Below are positions 10,057-19,099 of a DNA stretch of 64,000 nucleotides, piece after piece. Numbering within the stretch: the first letter of the stretch is position 1; every line of letters begins with the position of its first letter. The DNA comes from Agreia sp. PsM10 (GTDB lineage Bacteria > Actinomycetota > Actinomycetes > Actinomycetales > Microbacteriaceae). Location of the stretch: assembly GCF_030433855.1 (NCBI RefSeq), contig NZ_JARUXC010000005.1, forward strand, positions 62,001 through 126,000. Direction: 5' to 3'. Below the pieces are notes generated by a model. The model was not told the DNA's origin. It saw nothing but the letters and a program-made list of their open reading frames with translations, and did no database searches. The position numbers and the translations under genes are program-made.

Positions 10057-11715
10057 ATGACGCACCTCTCACCACGGCCTCCACGGCTGACTGCAACCGG
10101 CCTCGTCGTCGACGGGAAGCCATTCACCGTTCTCGGCGCAGAAATTCATAACTCGAGTTCAAGCACGATCAATGCCATCACCGAGTCGTTCGAGAGAGTT
10201 CGGCGGCTCGGAGCCAACACGGTCCTGGCTCCGATTGCGTGGGACCTCTTCGAACCTGAAGAGGGCACCTTCGACACCACCCTGATCGACGCCATGCTCG
10301 ATCAAGCCGAGCGTCATGGACTGCGCCTGATCCCTCTCTGGTTCGGTTCATGGAAGAACGGCCAGTCCAGTTACGTGCCCGCGTGGGTCAAGCAGGACAG
10401 CGTGCGCTTCTCCCGCGCCGAATCCCTGTCGGAAGGACGAGTCGAGCACCTCTCGCCATACTGTTTGCAGTCACGTGCCGCCGATGCGCGAGCCTTCCTC
10501 GCTCTGATGGAACACTGTGCCGCCGCCGACTCGCATGGCACGATCATCATGGTGCAGGTGGAGAACGAAGTGGGCCTTCTCGGAGACTCCCGGGATCGCA
10601 GCGCTTTGGCAGAAGCCGCGTGGGAGTCGGCGGTGCCCGGGCGCGTCCTCGATGCCCTGGCCGATGCAGCCGGCACGCCGGTGCACACGGACTGGCGGAG
10701 CAGAGGCTCCTCGACAGAAGGGTCGTGGAGCGAACTGTTCGGGGACACCCCGCAGTCCCACGAGGCCTTCATGGCCCATGCTTATGCGGGTTACATCGAG
10801 GCCGTTGCGTCAGCCGGTCGATCGGCCTTCGACGTTCCTCTCTTCGTCAATGCCTGGCTCGACAACTCGGCATCAGATTCGCCACAGCCGGCGCTCTCCC
10901 GTATCGATCCGTCGGACGCCACAACCGAGGTGGCCTTCGCAGGTGGAGCCCTTCCGGGCTCCTACCCGAGCGGAGGCCCGCTCCCCCGGGTCTCATCTAT
11001 CTGGCGCACCCTCGCACCGACGCTGGACATCCTCGCCCCCGACTACTATTTCGGGGACCCTCACACGATCTTCTCCGACTTCACCAGGGCGAGCGGGCAT
11101 CTCCTCATCCCGGAGATGCGTCGATCGACTCTCGGTGTGGGCCACATGTTCCTGGCGATCGGCGAGTACGACGCAATCGGAGTCTCACCGTTCGGGGTCG
11201 ACTCCATTCAGCACGGCGACACCGACGAAGCAGCCCTCACCGACGGCTACGCGCTGCTCTCGCACGCGATCGCGCTGCGCGACGAGGCAAAGTCGACTGA
11301 GACGCACGCGTTCGTTCTGACCGAGGATCGTCATCAGGTCTCGTTCTCGCTCGGATCGTATGTTGTGGACGTGAGCAGCAAGGACAGCTTCGGACTCTTC
11401 GAGCCGACGTGGCCGGCTTATGGCATAGTCCTCCATGAATCCGACGGGCAGCTCGTGGCAATCGGTCGAGGATTCACGTTGTCGTTCGCGGCAGCCGAGG
11501 GCAGCGACTTGAAGGCGGGGATCCTGTCTGCGGACGAGCTCTCGCAGCGACCGACAGGCGAGACGGTCGTGGCGCGTCGATGGAACGGGGACGAGACCGC
11601 ATCCGGTCACGGAATCCGGGTGCCCCCACTCAGGCCGCCGGCCAGATCCGAGTTTCCGATTCCGCTGATGCACGCGAGCACCGGAGCGGTGAGGATCCGG
11701 TTGTACCACTACTAG
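10057..11715 (+). CDS. Glycoside hydrolase of the GH35/GH42-like DUF5597 group (probable beta-galactosidase-type enzyme)
   Basis: This 552-residue (beta/alpha)8 enzyme has FTVLGAEIHNSS at the start of the barrel, GANTVLAPIAWDLFEPEEG (strand 2 region), and two catalytic carboxylates placed as in clan GH-A: acid/base Glu171 in VQVENEVG and nucleophile Glu353 in LLIPEMRRS. The C-terminal 130 residues look like a beta-sandwich (the DUF5597-like part). No signal peptide is present, so it should act on an imported oligosaccharide in the cytoplasm. It follows the binding lipoprotein by 30 bp on the same strand. The exact sugar cannot be assigned. By eye the gene uses more mixed third-position bases than the core genes, which may indicate later acquisition. 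Confidence 0.82.
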   Translation: MTHLSPRPPRLTATGLVVDGKPFTVLGAEIHNSSSSTINAITESFERVRRLGANTVLAPIAWDLFEPEEGTFDTTLIDAMLDQAERHGLRLIPLWFGSWKNGQSSYVPAWVKQDSVRFSRAESLSEGRVEHLSPYCLQSRAADARAFLALMEHCAAADSHGTIIMVQVENEVGLLGDSRDRSALAEAAWESAVPGRVLDALADAAGTPVHTDWRSRGSSTEGSWSELFGDTPQSHEAFMAHAYAGYIEAVASAGRSAFDVPLFVNAWLDNSASDSPQPALSRIDPSDATTEVAFAGGALPGSYPSGGPLPRVSSIWRTLAPTLDILAPDYYFGDPHTIFSDFTRASGHLLIPEMRRSTLGVGHMFLAIGEYDAIGVSPFGVDSIQHGDTDEAALTDGYALLSHAIALRDEAKSTETHAFVLTEDRHQVSFSLGSYVVDVSSKDSFGLFEPTWPAYGIVLHESDGQLVAIGRGFTLSFAAAEGSDLKAGILSADELSQRPTGETVVARRWNGDETASGHGIRVPPLRPPARSEFPIPLMHASTGAVRIRLYHY

Positions 11716-11730
11716 GCATCATCGATTCGC

Positions 11731-12093
11731 CTAGATGTGGCTCGCGACGTTGATCGTCTGTCCCGCCGGGTCGCGGACGAAGAATCGACGTATCCCCCAC
11801 GGCTCGTCGCGGAGTTCGCGGACGATCTCGAGATCCGAGTTTCGGGCGAGCGCGTAAGCCGCATCGATGTCGGCCACCTCGATGGAGACGTCGACAGAGA
11901 GCAGCTGCGGGTCGACCGCCGTCTCACTCGGCCACGCCACGATCACCTGCGTCGTGGGCGTGCTCGTCGAGGCGAGCATCAGCATTCCGTCCTCCTCCAT
12001 CGCGACACGGAAGCCAAGGAACCCCTCGTAGAAACGGCGCCCTTCGGCTGGCCGCTCCGTCTTGATCACGGGCATGGCTCTACGAATCTCCAT
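11731..12093 (-). CDS. VOC (glyoxalase/bleomycin-resistance) family protein
   Basis: The 120-residue protein has two beta-alpha-beta-beta-beta repeats: a first half MPVIKTERPAEGRRFYEGFLGFRVAMEEDGMLMLAS and a second half SIEVADIDAAYALARNSDLEIVRELRDEPWGIRRFFVRDPAGQTINV, the usual VOC ending. VOC proteins are metal-dependent isomerases, dioxygenases or antibiotic-sequestering proteins; the expected C-terminal metal Glu is replaced by Gln in AGQTINV, which weakens a catalytic role and favours binding or resistance. I chose the ATG at 12093 because the fold begins there; an in-frame start at 12123 is possible. It converges on the glycosidase gene with a 15-bp gap. Confidence 0.82.
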   Translation of the reverse strand: MEIRRAMPVIKTERPAEGRRFYEGFLGFRVAMEEDGMLMLASTSTPTTQVIVAWPSETAVDPQLLSVDVSIEVADIDAAYALARNSDLEIVRELRDEPWGIRRFFVRDPAGQTINVASHI

Positions 12094-12137
12094 ACCGGCA
12101 TCCTGCCATTCGTCCTCGCGCACGGCACCTGCGGGGC

Positions 12138-12168
12138 AAAAGAAAAAGAACCGCCCTTTCGGGCGGTT
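12138..12168 (-). terminator. Rho-independent terminator of tRNA-Ala
   Basis: On the minus strand AACCGCCC-GAAA-GGGCGGTT (12149-12168) is an 8-bp stem with a GNRA-like loop, followed by CTTTTTCTTTT (down to 12138). It begins five bases after the tRNA CCA end and is the only canonical U-tract terminator of this stretch. Confidence 0.9.
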
Positions 12169-12172
12169 CCTC

Positions 12173-12248
<76 letters not shown>

Positions 12249-12354
12249 GTTCATGTCTCCGTCTGGGCTTTCACCCGGGCCGAAACAACTTGCCTAGCTT
12301 ACAACACAGATCCCGCTCAAGAAAAATCGAGAGGCGATCAGAGTGTCGTCACGC

Positions 12355-12732
12355 TCAGGCACTGGCCTCTGTCGAGGCGACCTCGATCGGAACGACCGGG
12401 CAGTCCTTCCAGAGGCGCTCGAGCGAGTAGTACATGCGGTCCTCCTCGTGGAAGACGTGCACCACCAGGTCGCCGAAGTCGAGGAGGGCCCAGCGGCCCT
12501 CGGAGAGGCCTTCGCGGCGCTGGATCTTGACGCCCTGCTCGGCGAGGCGGTCGATGATCTCCTCGCCGATGGCCACGACATTGCGCTCATTGCGGCCTGA
12601 GGCGAGGAAGAAGACGTCGGCAAGGGGAAGCGGACCGGAGACGTCGAGGGCGACGAGATCGGATGCCTGCTTCGAATCTGCGGCCGAGGCCGCGATCTGG
12701 GTGAGCTCGATGGAGCGTGCTGAGGCTGTCAA
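12355..12732 (-). CDS. rsfS: Ribosome silencing factor RsfS
   Basis: The 125-residue protein matches RsfS (Iojap/YbeB): a short helical N-terminus, then DLVALDVSGPLPLADVFFLASGRNERNVVAIGEEI, and WALLDFGDLVVHVFHEEDRMYYSLERLWKD. RsfS binds ribosomal protein L14 and blocks joining of the 50S and 30S subunits in starvation. It is the last protein gene of the obgE-proBA-nadD block, six bases after the acidic membrane protein gene. The start appears to be TTG at 12732 without a clear ribosome site, consistent with translational coupling to the gene before it. A Glu/Ser/Ala tail of about six residues follows the conserved core. Confidence 0.96.
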   Translation of the reverse strand: MTASARSIELTQIAASAADSKQASDLVALDVSGPLPLADVFFLASGRNERNVVAIGEEIIDRLAEQGVKIQRREGLSEGRWALLDFGDLVVHVFHEEDRMYYSLERLWKDCPVVPIEVASTEASA

Positions 12733-12738
12733 TTGAAT

Positions 12739-13758
12739 TTAGAAGATCCTGAAGACGAAGGCGGCGAGCAGAAGGCCCACGACGCCGATCGCGAGTACAC
12801 CCGCGGTGATCGCGAGGACGACGGGCACGTTGGCCCTGCCCCGCTTGGGAGGAGCGACGAGGGCGTTGTTGGATGCGCCCGTGCTCACGGCTCGGCTGGC
12901 GCTGACAGGCGCGACGTCGTCGCCGCTCTGCTCGGTCTCGCCGACCTCGAGGAGGGCGTCAAGGTCTTTCGACTCGATGCCCGCTGCGGGAGCGCCGCTG
13001 GCGCCCATGCTCGACGGCAGGTCGATCGATCCGGTGATGATGACCTCACCGGTCTCGTCGAGCGCCGTGCCCATGTCCATGCTGCTCGGAACGGCCGGCA
13101 GCACGAGGGCGCTGGTCTGCGACGAGTTGGTCGATCCGACGGTTCGCGACGAGATGAGGTCGTCGAACGATGCGTCGGCGTCGTCGATCTTGGCGGGCGC
13201 CTGCTCGTCGGGAACGACGGCGGGCGGCTGGAAGATCGGCGCGAGAATGGGGCCGCTCGAGAGCGATTCGACCGTGATCTCGGTGACGGAGTCGCCGTCA
13301 TCGGGATCGTCGTCGATCGGCACGTCGTCGGTGCGCGGGTCATCGATACGCGGTTCATCAATGACCAGCTCTTCGACGATGGGCTGCTGCTCGGCCGCCT
13401 CGGGCGCGAAGCTCGAGATCGGGTCGGATGCGCCGCGGGCTCCGACGGGAGAAGGCGTCTGCAGGGCGTCGTCGCCCTCGTCTGCCGGCACCGTCTCGGA
13501 AGGCTCGTCGACGACGACCGCGTCTTCGACGACCTCGGTCACGTCCGATGTCTGGGTGGCCTCGGCCGTAGGCTCGGCGTCGGGCGCGGCATCTGGGCTC
13601 GCAGCAGCGGGCGCCTCGGCCGAATCGTTCTCGGAGGCGCGTCGTGCAGCTTCTTCCTGCACCTTCGCGGGGTCTTGCCGGTCTTTCTTCGGCATGGTGC
13701 GCTCGAGTTCGCGCAACTGGCGCCGAGTCAGCGGCTGCTCGTCGGGAGACAACGTCAT
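12739..13758 (-). CDS. Acidic low-complexity protein with C-terminal transmembrane anchor
   Basis: I do not recognise a named family. The 339 residues have a basic N-terminal patch ([19 protein letters not shown]), then about 250 residues very rich in Asp, Glu, Ala, Pro and Ser with few hydrophobics, and one C-terminal membrane helix ([26 protein letters not shown]) ending in RIF. By the positive-inside rule the long acidic part is probably cytoplasmic, tethered by a tail anchor and approached by a basic KRGRAN stretch. It sits between nadD (4-bp ATGA overlap) and rsfS (6-bp gap), so it is co-translated with both. Short RRQLRELER-type motifs also occur at the start of other Microbacteriaceae membrane proteins, from memory. 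Confidence 0.75.
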   Translation of the reverse strand: MTLSPDEQPLTRRQLRELERTMPKKDRQDPAKVQEEAARRASENDSAEAPAAASPDAAPDAEPTAEATQTSDVTEVVEDAVVVDEPSETVPADEGDDALQTPSPVGARGASDPISSFAPEAAEQQPIVEELVIDEPRIDDPRTDDVPIDDDPDDGDSVTEITVESLSSGPILAPIFQPPAVVPDEQAPAKIDDADASFDDLISSRTVGSTNSSQTSALVLPAVPSSMDMGTALDETGEVIITGSIDLPSSMGASGAPAAGIESKDLDALLEVGETEQSGDDVAPVSASRAVSTGASNNALVAPPKRGRANVPVVLAITAGVLAIGVVGLLLAAFVFRIF

Positions 13759-14357
13759 TCAATACTCCGATATAGATGGTGCTTGGTGATGTACTGTACG
13801 ACACCGTCGGGTACCAAGTACCACACCGGAAAACCCCGGCCCACCCGGCCGCGTATGTCAGTGGACGATATCGCTAGAGCCGGAACTTCCAAATAGCTTA
13901 CGTCTTCATGCGGCAAAGCGGAAATGGAGAGCGGATGTCCGGGCCGCGAGACGGCGACGAAGTGCGCCAGCGACCACAGTTCCTCGGCGTTCTTCCACCC
14001 CAGGATCTGCGCGATCGCGTCGGCTCCCGAGATGAAGAACAGGTCTGCGTCGGGCCTCTGCTCGTGCAGGTCGCGCAGGGTGTCGATCGTGTACGTGTCG
14101 CCGACCCGGTCGATGTCGACGCGGCTGACGGTGAAGCGCGGGTTCGACGCCGTGGCGATCACCGTCATGAGGTAGCGGTGCTCGGCCGGCGTTACCACCT
14201 TCTTCTGCCACGGCTGGCCGGTGGGAACGAAGACGACCTCGTCGAGGTCGAACGACTGGGCCACCTCGCTGGCGGCCACCAGGTGCCCGTGGTGAATGGG
14301 GTCGAAGGTTCCACCCATGACACCGATCCGGGCACGCCGGCCGTTCGTGGAGGTCAC
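13755..14357 (-). CDS. nadD: Nicotinate-nucleotide adenylyltransferase
   Basis: The 200-residue enzyme transfers AMP from ATP to nicotinate mononucleotide, making deamido-NAD in the cytoplasm. It has the nucleotidyltransferase motif [12 protein letters not shown] at residues 15-26, the substrate segment [23 protein letters not shown], and the C-terminal [10 protein letters not shown] that corresponds to the ISSTxIR motif. The start is GTG at 14357. It overlaps the next gene by 4 bp and follows the 73-residue membrane protein by 12 bp, within the conserved obgE-proB-proA-nadD-rsfS order of actinobacteria. Confidence 0.97.
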   Translation of the reverse strand: MTSTNGRRARIGVMGGTFDPIHHGHLVAASEVAQSFDLDEVVFVPTGQPWQKKVVTPAEHRYLMTVIATASNPRFTVSRVDIDRVGDTYTIDTLRDLHEQRPDADLFFISGADAIAQILGWKNAEELWSLAHFVAVSRPGHPLSISALPHEDVSYLEVPALAISSTDIRGRVGRGFPVWYLVPDGVVQYITKHHLYRSIE

Positions 14358-14369
14358 GTTCTTCGGTGC

Positions 14370-14591
14370 CTAGTGGTCTGCGCCCGTGCGGTCTGCGTGG
14401 CCGTGAGGGTCGTGCGTGGCGGCGTAGGCCGCGGACTTGCGCGGGTGGCGGTTGGCCACGTCGCGGTAGCTCCACATGACGGCGGCGAGGGCGGCGAAGA
14501 TGACGAAGGCGATGAGTCCGAAGACGATAGCGGGGAACGGCAGCTCCACGTGGGCTTCAACTTCGGCCAGGAGGCTTGTCACAACTGACAT
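14370..14591 (-). CDS. Small single-helix membrane protein between proA and nadD
   Basis: The 73-residue product has one hydrophobic helix (FPAIVFGLIAFVIFAALAAVMW) at residues 19-40, then a basic stretch SYRDVANRHPRKSAAYAA and a His/Asp-rich tail (HDPHGHADRTGADH). I know similar short proteins at this position in Microbacteriaceae and relatives but no assigned function. AAAGAGAACC precedes the ATG. The basic segment after the helix suggests that the C-terminus is in the cytoplasm. It lies 57 bp after proA and 12 bp before nadD and is surely in the same operon. Confidence 0.8.
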   Translation of the reverse strand: MSVVTSLLAEVEAHVELPFPAIVFGLIAFVIFAALAAVMWSYRDVANRHPRKSAAYAATHDPHGHADRTGADH

Positions 14592-14648
14592 GGTTCTCTT
14601 TCGTCGTCGGTGGCGCGCAGAACATCACGCGGTCGATCAAGGATACCG

Positions 14649-15917
14649 CTAAGCGCGCACCTGCCCGGTTCCCCGCACCAGCCACTTGGTGCTCGTGAGC
14701 TCCGGCAGCCCCATCGGCCCGCGCGCGTGGAGCTTCTGGGTCGAGATGCCGACCTCGGCGCCGAACCCGAACTCGCCGCCATCGGTGAACCGCGTCGACG
14801 CGTTCACCATGACCGCCGCCGAATCGACCTCGCCGAGGAACCGTTCGGCGTTCGCCAGATCGTTCGTGACGATCGACTCGGTGTGATGGGTCGAGTACCG
14901 GCGGATGTGCTCCATCGCCTCGTCGACATCGGCCACGACCCGCACGCCGAGGTCGAGCGTCATGTACTCGGTGCTCCAGTCGTCTTCGGTGGCCTCGACG
15001 GCGTCGGGGAACAGGGCGAGGGCACGCGCGTCGGCGTGAATCGTGACACCGGATGCGCGCAGCGCGGCGAGCACGCCCGGCAGCAGGCGGGCCGCCGCAT
15101 CTTCGTGCACCAGCAGGGTCTCGAGCGCATTGCATACGCTCGGCCGCTGCACCTTGGAGTTGTGCACGATCGCGGTCGCCATATCGAGGTCCGCGCTGGA
15201 GTCGAGGAACACGTGCACGACGCCGGCGCCCGTCTCGATGACGGGAACGGTGGACTCGGAGACGACCGTGTTGATCAGGGCCGCGCTGCCTCGGGGAATC
15301 AGGACGTCGATGTAACCGCGGGCCGTCATGAGCGCGGTGGCGCCGTCGCGGCCGAATTCGTCGATGGTCTGGGCGGCCTCGCGAGGCAGTCCCACCGACT
15401 CGAGCGCACGCTGGATGAGATCGACGAGCACGCGGTTGGTGTTTTCAGCGGCGGATCCGCCGCGGAGAACCACGGCGTTGCCGCTCTTGATGGCCAGGGC
15501 GGCGATGTCGATCGTGACGTTCGGCCGCGCCTCGTAGATGGCCCCCACCACGCCGAAGGGAACCCGCACCTGCTCGATGCGCACGCCGTTGGGAAGCGAG
15601 CGCCCCCGCACCGTCTCGCCCACCGGGTCGACCAGGCCGACGAGCTCGAGCGTCGCCGCGGCCAGCGCGTCGATGCGCCGCTCGTCGAGCGTCAGCCGGT
15701 CGAGGAGACCGGATGCCAGACCGTTCTCCCTGCCGTTGGCCAGGTCGAGGTCGTTGGCCGAGACGATGGCCGGCACGTTGGCCCTCAGCTGCTCGGCGAT
15801 GGCCGACAGGGCGCCGTTCTTGATGTCGGTGGTCGCCCGCGCGAGGCTGCGCGCCGACGTGCGCGCGGCATCCAGTTTGTCGGTGAATGCGGTGGCGGCC
15901 AGTGTCGAAGTGGGCAT
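14649..15917 (-). CDS. proA: Gamma-glutamyl phosphate reductase
   Basis: ProA (422 residues) reduces gamma-glutamyl phosphate with NADPH to glutamate semialdehyde, the second step of proline synthesis. The aldehyde-dehydrogenase-like fold is shown by RVPFGVVGAIYEARPNVTIDIAALAIKSGNAVVLRGG, IPRGSAALINTVV, and the catalytic cysteine in KVQRPSVCNALETLLVH. The C-terminal FGFGAEVGISTQKLHARGPMGL is typical. It starts at ATG 15917, 10 bp after proB ends, and the two enzymes form the usual channeling pair. No strong Shine-Dalgarno sequence is present, so translation probably depends on coupling. Confidence 0.98.
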   Translation of the reverse strand: MPTSTLAATAFTDKLDAARTSARSLARATTDIKNGALSAIAEQLRANVPAIVSANDLDLANGRENGLASGLLDRLTLDERRIDALAAATLELVGLVDPVGETVRGRSLPNGVRIEQVRVPFGVVGAIYEARPNVTIDIAALAIKSGNAVVLRGGSAAENTNRVLVDLIQRALESVGLPREAAQTIDEFGRDGATALMTARGYIDVLIPRGSAALINTVVSESTVPVIETGAGVVHVFLDSSADLDMATAIVHNSKVQRPSVCNALETLLVHEDAAARLLPGVLAALRASGVTIHADARALALFPDAVEATEDDWSTEYMTLDLGVRVVADVDEAMEHIRRYSTHHTESIVTNDLANAERFLGEVDSAAVMVNASTRFTDGGEFGFGAEVGISTQKLHARGPMGLPELTSTKWLVRGTGQVRA

Positions 15918-15927
15918 GACGCCCAGT

Positions 15928-16722
15928 TTACGACGCCGGAGCCGCGTCGAACCAGGTTCCGACGGGCTCGCCGGCCAGCGCCTGGGCGGCCTGCGGAGTC
16001 GAGGTCAGGATGACCGCCGTGCCGTTGCTGGCCGCATACCGCGCGGCAGAGACCTTCGTGGTCGCTCCCCCGGTTCCGAGACCGGTTCCGACATCGCCGA
16101 CGACCACACCGTCGAGCTCGTCGCCGTAGGGAACGTGCGAGATCAGGATGGCGCCGGGCTCGAGGGGCGGGCGCGTGTAGAGCGCGTCGACGTCGGAGAG
16201 GAGCACGAGCAGGTCGGCCTGCACGAGTTCTGCCACGAGGGAGGCGAGCCGGTCGTTGTCGCCGAAGCGGATCTCGTGCGTCGCGACCGTGTCGTTCTCG
16301 TTCACGATCGGCAGGATGCGCAGCCCGAGCAGGCGCTCCATGGCGCGTTGCGCGTTCGACCGGGGCGTCGGGTTCTCGAGGTCTCCGGCCGTGAGCAGCA
16401 CCTGGCCGGCCACGATGTCGAAGCGGTCGAGGCTGTCCTGGTAGCGGTAGATGAGCACGTTCTGGCCGACCGCGGCCGCCGCCTGCTGCGTCGCCAGGTC
16501 GGTGGGCCGGTTCTCGAGCTGCAGATACGGCATTCCGGTGGCGATGGCGCCCGACGACACGAGCATGATCTCGACGCCCCGGCGGTGCGCCGTGGCGAGG
16601 GCGTCGACGAGCGGAGCGATCTGGCCTGCGTTGTCGCCGGAGATCGACGACGAGCCCACCTTCACGACGATGCGTCTCGCGCGCCCGATGTCGCTGCGAT
16701 CCGCCAGCCTGACGCGGGTCAC
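15928..16722 (-). CDS. proB: Glutamate 5-kinase, short form without PUA domain
   Basis: The 264-residue amino-acid kinase phosphorylates the gamma-carboxylate of glutamate, the committing step of proline synthesis. Visible motifs are [10 protein letters not shown] (phosphate loop), [27 protein letters not shown], and [19 protein letters not shown]. The usual C-terminal PUA RNA-binding-like domain of about 100 residues is missing; the protein stops after the kinase domain, as in other short bacterial forms. It starts at GTG 16722, overlapping the obgE stop as GTGA. Feedback inhibition by proline is likely because the kinase core is complete. Confidence 0.97.
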   Translation of the reverse strand: MTRVRLADRSDIGRARRIVVKVGSSSISGDNAGQIAPLVDALATAHRRGVEIMLVSSGAIATGMPYLQLENRPTDLATQQAAAAVGQNVLIYRYQDSLDRFDIVAGQVLLTAGDLENPTPRSNAQRAMERLLGLRILPIVNENDTVATHEIRFGDNDRLASLVAELVQADLLVLLSDVDALYTRPPLEPGAILISHVPYGDELDGVVVGDVGTGLGTGGATTKVSAARYAASNGTAVILTSTPQAAQALAGEPVGTWFDAAPAS

Positions 16723-18233
16723 TCCTCGTCGGAGCTGTCTTCGCGCCAGAGCCCCGCCTCTTTCTCGCGCACGAGCTCGGCACGCGCCTCGGCCTTGGCG
16801 TCCATGCGCTCGAAGTACTCCTCGCGGCGCTGGTTGCTCGTGCGTCGACCGTCTTTGAGCAGTCGGGGATCGAGACCACGCGGGGCGGTCACGAGTTCGG
16901 CGGTCGACGTCATGGTGGGCTCCCAGTCGAAGACCACGCCGTTGTCGAGGCCGATGATCACCGTCGAGCCCGCCTGGGCGCCCTTCTTGAAGAGCTGGTC
17001 CTCGACGCCGAGCTTGGCCAGGCGGTCGGCCAGGAAGCCGATCGCTTCCTCGTTCGTGAAGTCGGTCTGCTGCACCCAGCGCTCGGGCTTGGTGCCCAGC
17101 ACGCGGTAGATGTTGCCGCCAGAGCCGCCCTCGACGCGCACGGTGAAACCGGCCTCGTCGACGGCGCGGGGGCGCATCACGAGACGCGGCTTCGGCGGAG
17201 CGTCGATGAGAGCCTGGCGACCGTCTTCGACGAGCTGCCCGAGCGCGAACGACAGGGGGCGGAGGCCCTCGTGGCTGACGGTGGAGATCTCGAAGACGCG
17301 GTAGCCGCGGGCCTCGAGTTCGGGCGTGACGAAGTCGGCGAGCTCGCGCCCCTCTGGCACATCGATCTTGTTCAGCGCGATCAGCTGCGGGCGTTCGAGC
17401 AGCGGGATCTGGCCCTCGGGAACCGGGTAGGCGGCCAGCTCGGCGAGGATGATGTCGAGGTCTGAGATGGGGTCGCGACCAGGCTCGAGGGTGGCGCAGT
17501 CGAGCACGTGCAGCAGCGCGGTGCAGCGTTCGACGTGACGCAGGAACTCGAGGCCCAGCCCCTTGCCCTCGCTGGCGCCCTCGATGAGACCGGGAACGTC
17601 GGCGATCGTGTAGCGGGTCTCCCCCGCCTGGACGACGCCGAGGTTGGGGTGGAGAGTGGTGAAGGGGTAGTCGGCGATCTTCGGCTTGGCGGCCGAGAGA
17701 GCGGCGACGAGGCTCGACTTGCCGGCGGACGGGTAGCCCACGAGCGCGACGTCTGCGACGACCTTGAGCTCGAGGCGCACATCGCCCTCGAAGCCCAGCG
17801 TTCCGAGCAGGGCGAAGCCCGGTGCCTTGCGCTTGGTGTTCGCCAGCGCGGCGTTGCCCAGCCCGCCCTGGCCGGCCTCGGCGACGACGACGCGCATGCC
17901 GGGGTCGGTCATGTCGGCGAGCTCCGTGCCGTCGGCGTCTTTGACGAGCGTGCCGATGGGAACGCTCAGCACGAGTTCGTCGGCGTTCGTGCCGCTGCGG
18001 TGGTCTCCCATGCCGGGACCGCCGTTCTCGCTGCGGCGGTGCGGCGAGCGGTGGAATCCGAGGAGAGTGGTCACGCCGGGGTCGGCGACGAGAACGATGT
18101 CTCCGCCGTTGCCGCCGGTTCCGCCGTCGGGGCCGGCGAGAGGCTTGAACTTCTCGCGCTTCACCGACACGCAGCCATTGCCGCCGTTGCCTGCGCGGAG
18201 GTGGAGTGTCACATGGTCAACAAACGTTGCCAT
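16719..18233 (-). CDS. obgE: Obg family GTPase (CgtA), 50S ribosome assembly factor
   Basis: The 504-residue protein has all three Obg parts: the glycine-rich N-terminal Obg fold (residues 1-158, with GGNGGNG and [21 protein letters not shown]), the G domain (G1 [11 protein letters not shown]3 [23 protein letters not shown]4 NKID), and the C-terminal OCT domain (residues about 345-425). Obg binds the 50S subunit late in assembly and links it to (p)ppGpp and growth. A charged tail of about 65 residues ([18 protein letters not shown]) follows. AAGGAGAGCAG precedes the ATG. The L21/L27 terminator lies just upstream, so obgE has its own promoter or depends on read-through. Confidence 0.98.
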   Translation of the reverse strand: MATFVDHVTLHLRAGNGGNGCVSVKREKFKPLAGPDGGTGGNGGDIVLVADPGVTTLLGFHRSPHRRSENGGPGMGDHRSGTNADELVLSVPIGTLVKDADGTELADMTDPGMRVVVAEAGQGGLGNAALANTKRKAPGFALLGTLGFEGDVRLELKVVADVALVGYPSAGKSSLVAALSAAKPKIADYPFTTLHPNLGVVQAGETRYTIADVPGLIEGASEGKGLGLEFLRHVERCTALLHVLDCATLEPGRDPISDLDIILAELAAYPVPEGQIPLLERPQLIALNKIDVPEGRELADFVTPELEARGYRVFEISTVSHEGLRPLSFALGQLVEDGRQALIDAPPKPRLVMRPRAVDEAGFTVRVEGGSGGNIYRVLGTKPERWVQQTDFTNEEAIGFLADRLAKLGVEDQLFKKGAQAGSTVIIGLDNGVVFDWEPTMTSTAELVTAPRGLDPRLLKDGRRTSNQRREEYFERMDAKAEARAELVREKEAGLWREDSSDEE

Positions 18234-18258
18234 CTGCTCTCCTTACGTTGATGTTTCT

Positions 18259-18306
18259 GTGAAAAACGAAGAATGGCAGGAGCGGGCCGAAGCCCGCCCC
18301 TGCCAT
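18259..18306 (-). terminator. Rho-independent terminator after rpmA
   Basis: On the minus strand a 15-bp stem with one mismatch (18273-18306, CGAA/TTCG loop) is followed by TCTTCGTTTTT. It stands 20 bp after the rpmA stop and 40 bp before the obgE start, so it separates the rplU-rpmA transcript from obgE, at least in part. Confidence 0.85.
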
Positions 18307-18325
18307 CTGTGCGTGCGAGGTGGTG

Positions 18326-18580
18326 CTACTCGCCCGCCACTATGTTGATGACCTTGCGGCCGCCCTTGTGACCGAACTCGACCGAACCGGCGGCGAGTGC
18401 GAACAGGGTGTCGTCTCCGCCACGGCCGACGTTCACGCCGGGGTGGAAGTGGGTGCCGCGCTGGCGGACGATGATCTCGCCCGCTCCGACGACCTGGCCA
18501 CCGAAGCGCTTGACGCCCAGACGCTGTGCGTTGGAGTCACGACCGTTGCGAGTGGAACTCGCGCCCTTTTTATGTGCCAT
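18326..18580 (-). CDS. rpmA: 50S ribosomal protein L27
   Basis: The 84-residue L27 begins [19 protein letters not shown] and has [10 protein letters not shown]-type sequence ([15 protein letters not shown]) and [11 protein letters not shown]27 sits at the base of the 50S central protuberance and its N-terminal tail reaches the peptidyl-transferase centre. The N-terminus starts directly with the conserved AHKKG, without the extra cleaved leader found in Firmicutes. AGGAAGAGC precedes the ATG. It lies 14 bp after rplU in a two-gene transcript. Confidence 0.99.
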   Translation of the reverse strand: MAHKKGASSTRNGRDSNAQRLGVKRFGGQVVGAGEIIVRQRGTHFHPGVNVGRGGDDTLFALAAGSVEFGHKGGRKVINIVAGE

Positions 18581-18594
18581 TAGCTCTTCCTGCC

Positions 18595-18903
18595 CTACTT
18601 GATTCCGGTGACCTTGACGCGGGTCAGGTCTTGACGGTGACCCTGGCGCTTCTTGTACCCGGTCTTGTTCTTGAACTTCTGGATGACGATCTTCGGGCCG
18701 CGGAGGTCTTCGAGGACCTCGGCGGTGACGGTGACATTGGCGAGCGATGCGGCGTCGAAGGTGATCTTGTCACCGTCGACGAGCAGCACGGCGGCCAACT
18801 CGATGTTGCCGTCTTTGTCGGCCTTGATGCGGTCGAGGGTGACGATCGTGCCGACCTCTACCTTTTCTTGCCGACCACCGGCGCGCACAACTGCGTAAAC
18901 CAC
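18595..18903 (-). CDS. rplU: 50S ribosomal protein L21
   Basis: The 102-residue L21 opens [17 protein letters not shown] and ends [24 protein letters not shown], both typical. L21 binds 23S rRNA domain VI near the central protuberance together with L20. Translation starts at GTG 18903 with only a weak AGG upstream. A good vegetative promoter (18985-19013) gives a leader of about 75 nt that contains the self-complementary TCTCTAGAGA just before the start; such a leader could serve autoregulation by L21, though no known L21-leader consensus is clearly matched. Confidence 0.98.
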   Translation of the reverse strand: MVYAVVRAGGRQEKVEVGTIVTLDRIKADKDGNIELAAVLLVDGDKITFDAASLANVTVTAEVLEDLRGPKIVIQKFKNKTGYKKRQGHRQDLTRVKVTGIK

Positions 18904-18984
18904 TTCAGTACCTATTCTCTAGAGAGCGAATGCCCACAAAACTCGATTGACACGCGGGCTGAGCCAAGCGCGCGCCAACGGACA

Positions 18985-19013
18985 ACTTTACGTCACACTC
19001 GAGCCCCGGTCAA
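18985..19013 (-). promoter_or_regulatory. Vegetative promoter of rplU-rpmA
   Basis: On the minus strand TTGACC (19008-19013) and TAAAGT (18985-18990) are separated by exactly 17 bp. This is one of the best -35/-10 pairs in the window. The transcript would begin near 18978, about 75 nt before the GTG of rplU. Confidence 0.7.
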
Positions 19014-19099
19014 ACCCGGAGCACGATGATAAGCGCCTTCCCCCGAGGGTTCGGTCGGAGTCTTTGCGCTCTCGACAGCATAACAGCCTCTTGCGCCGA

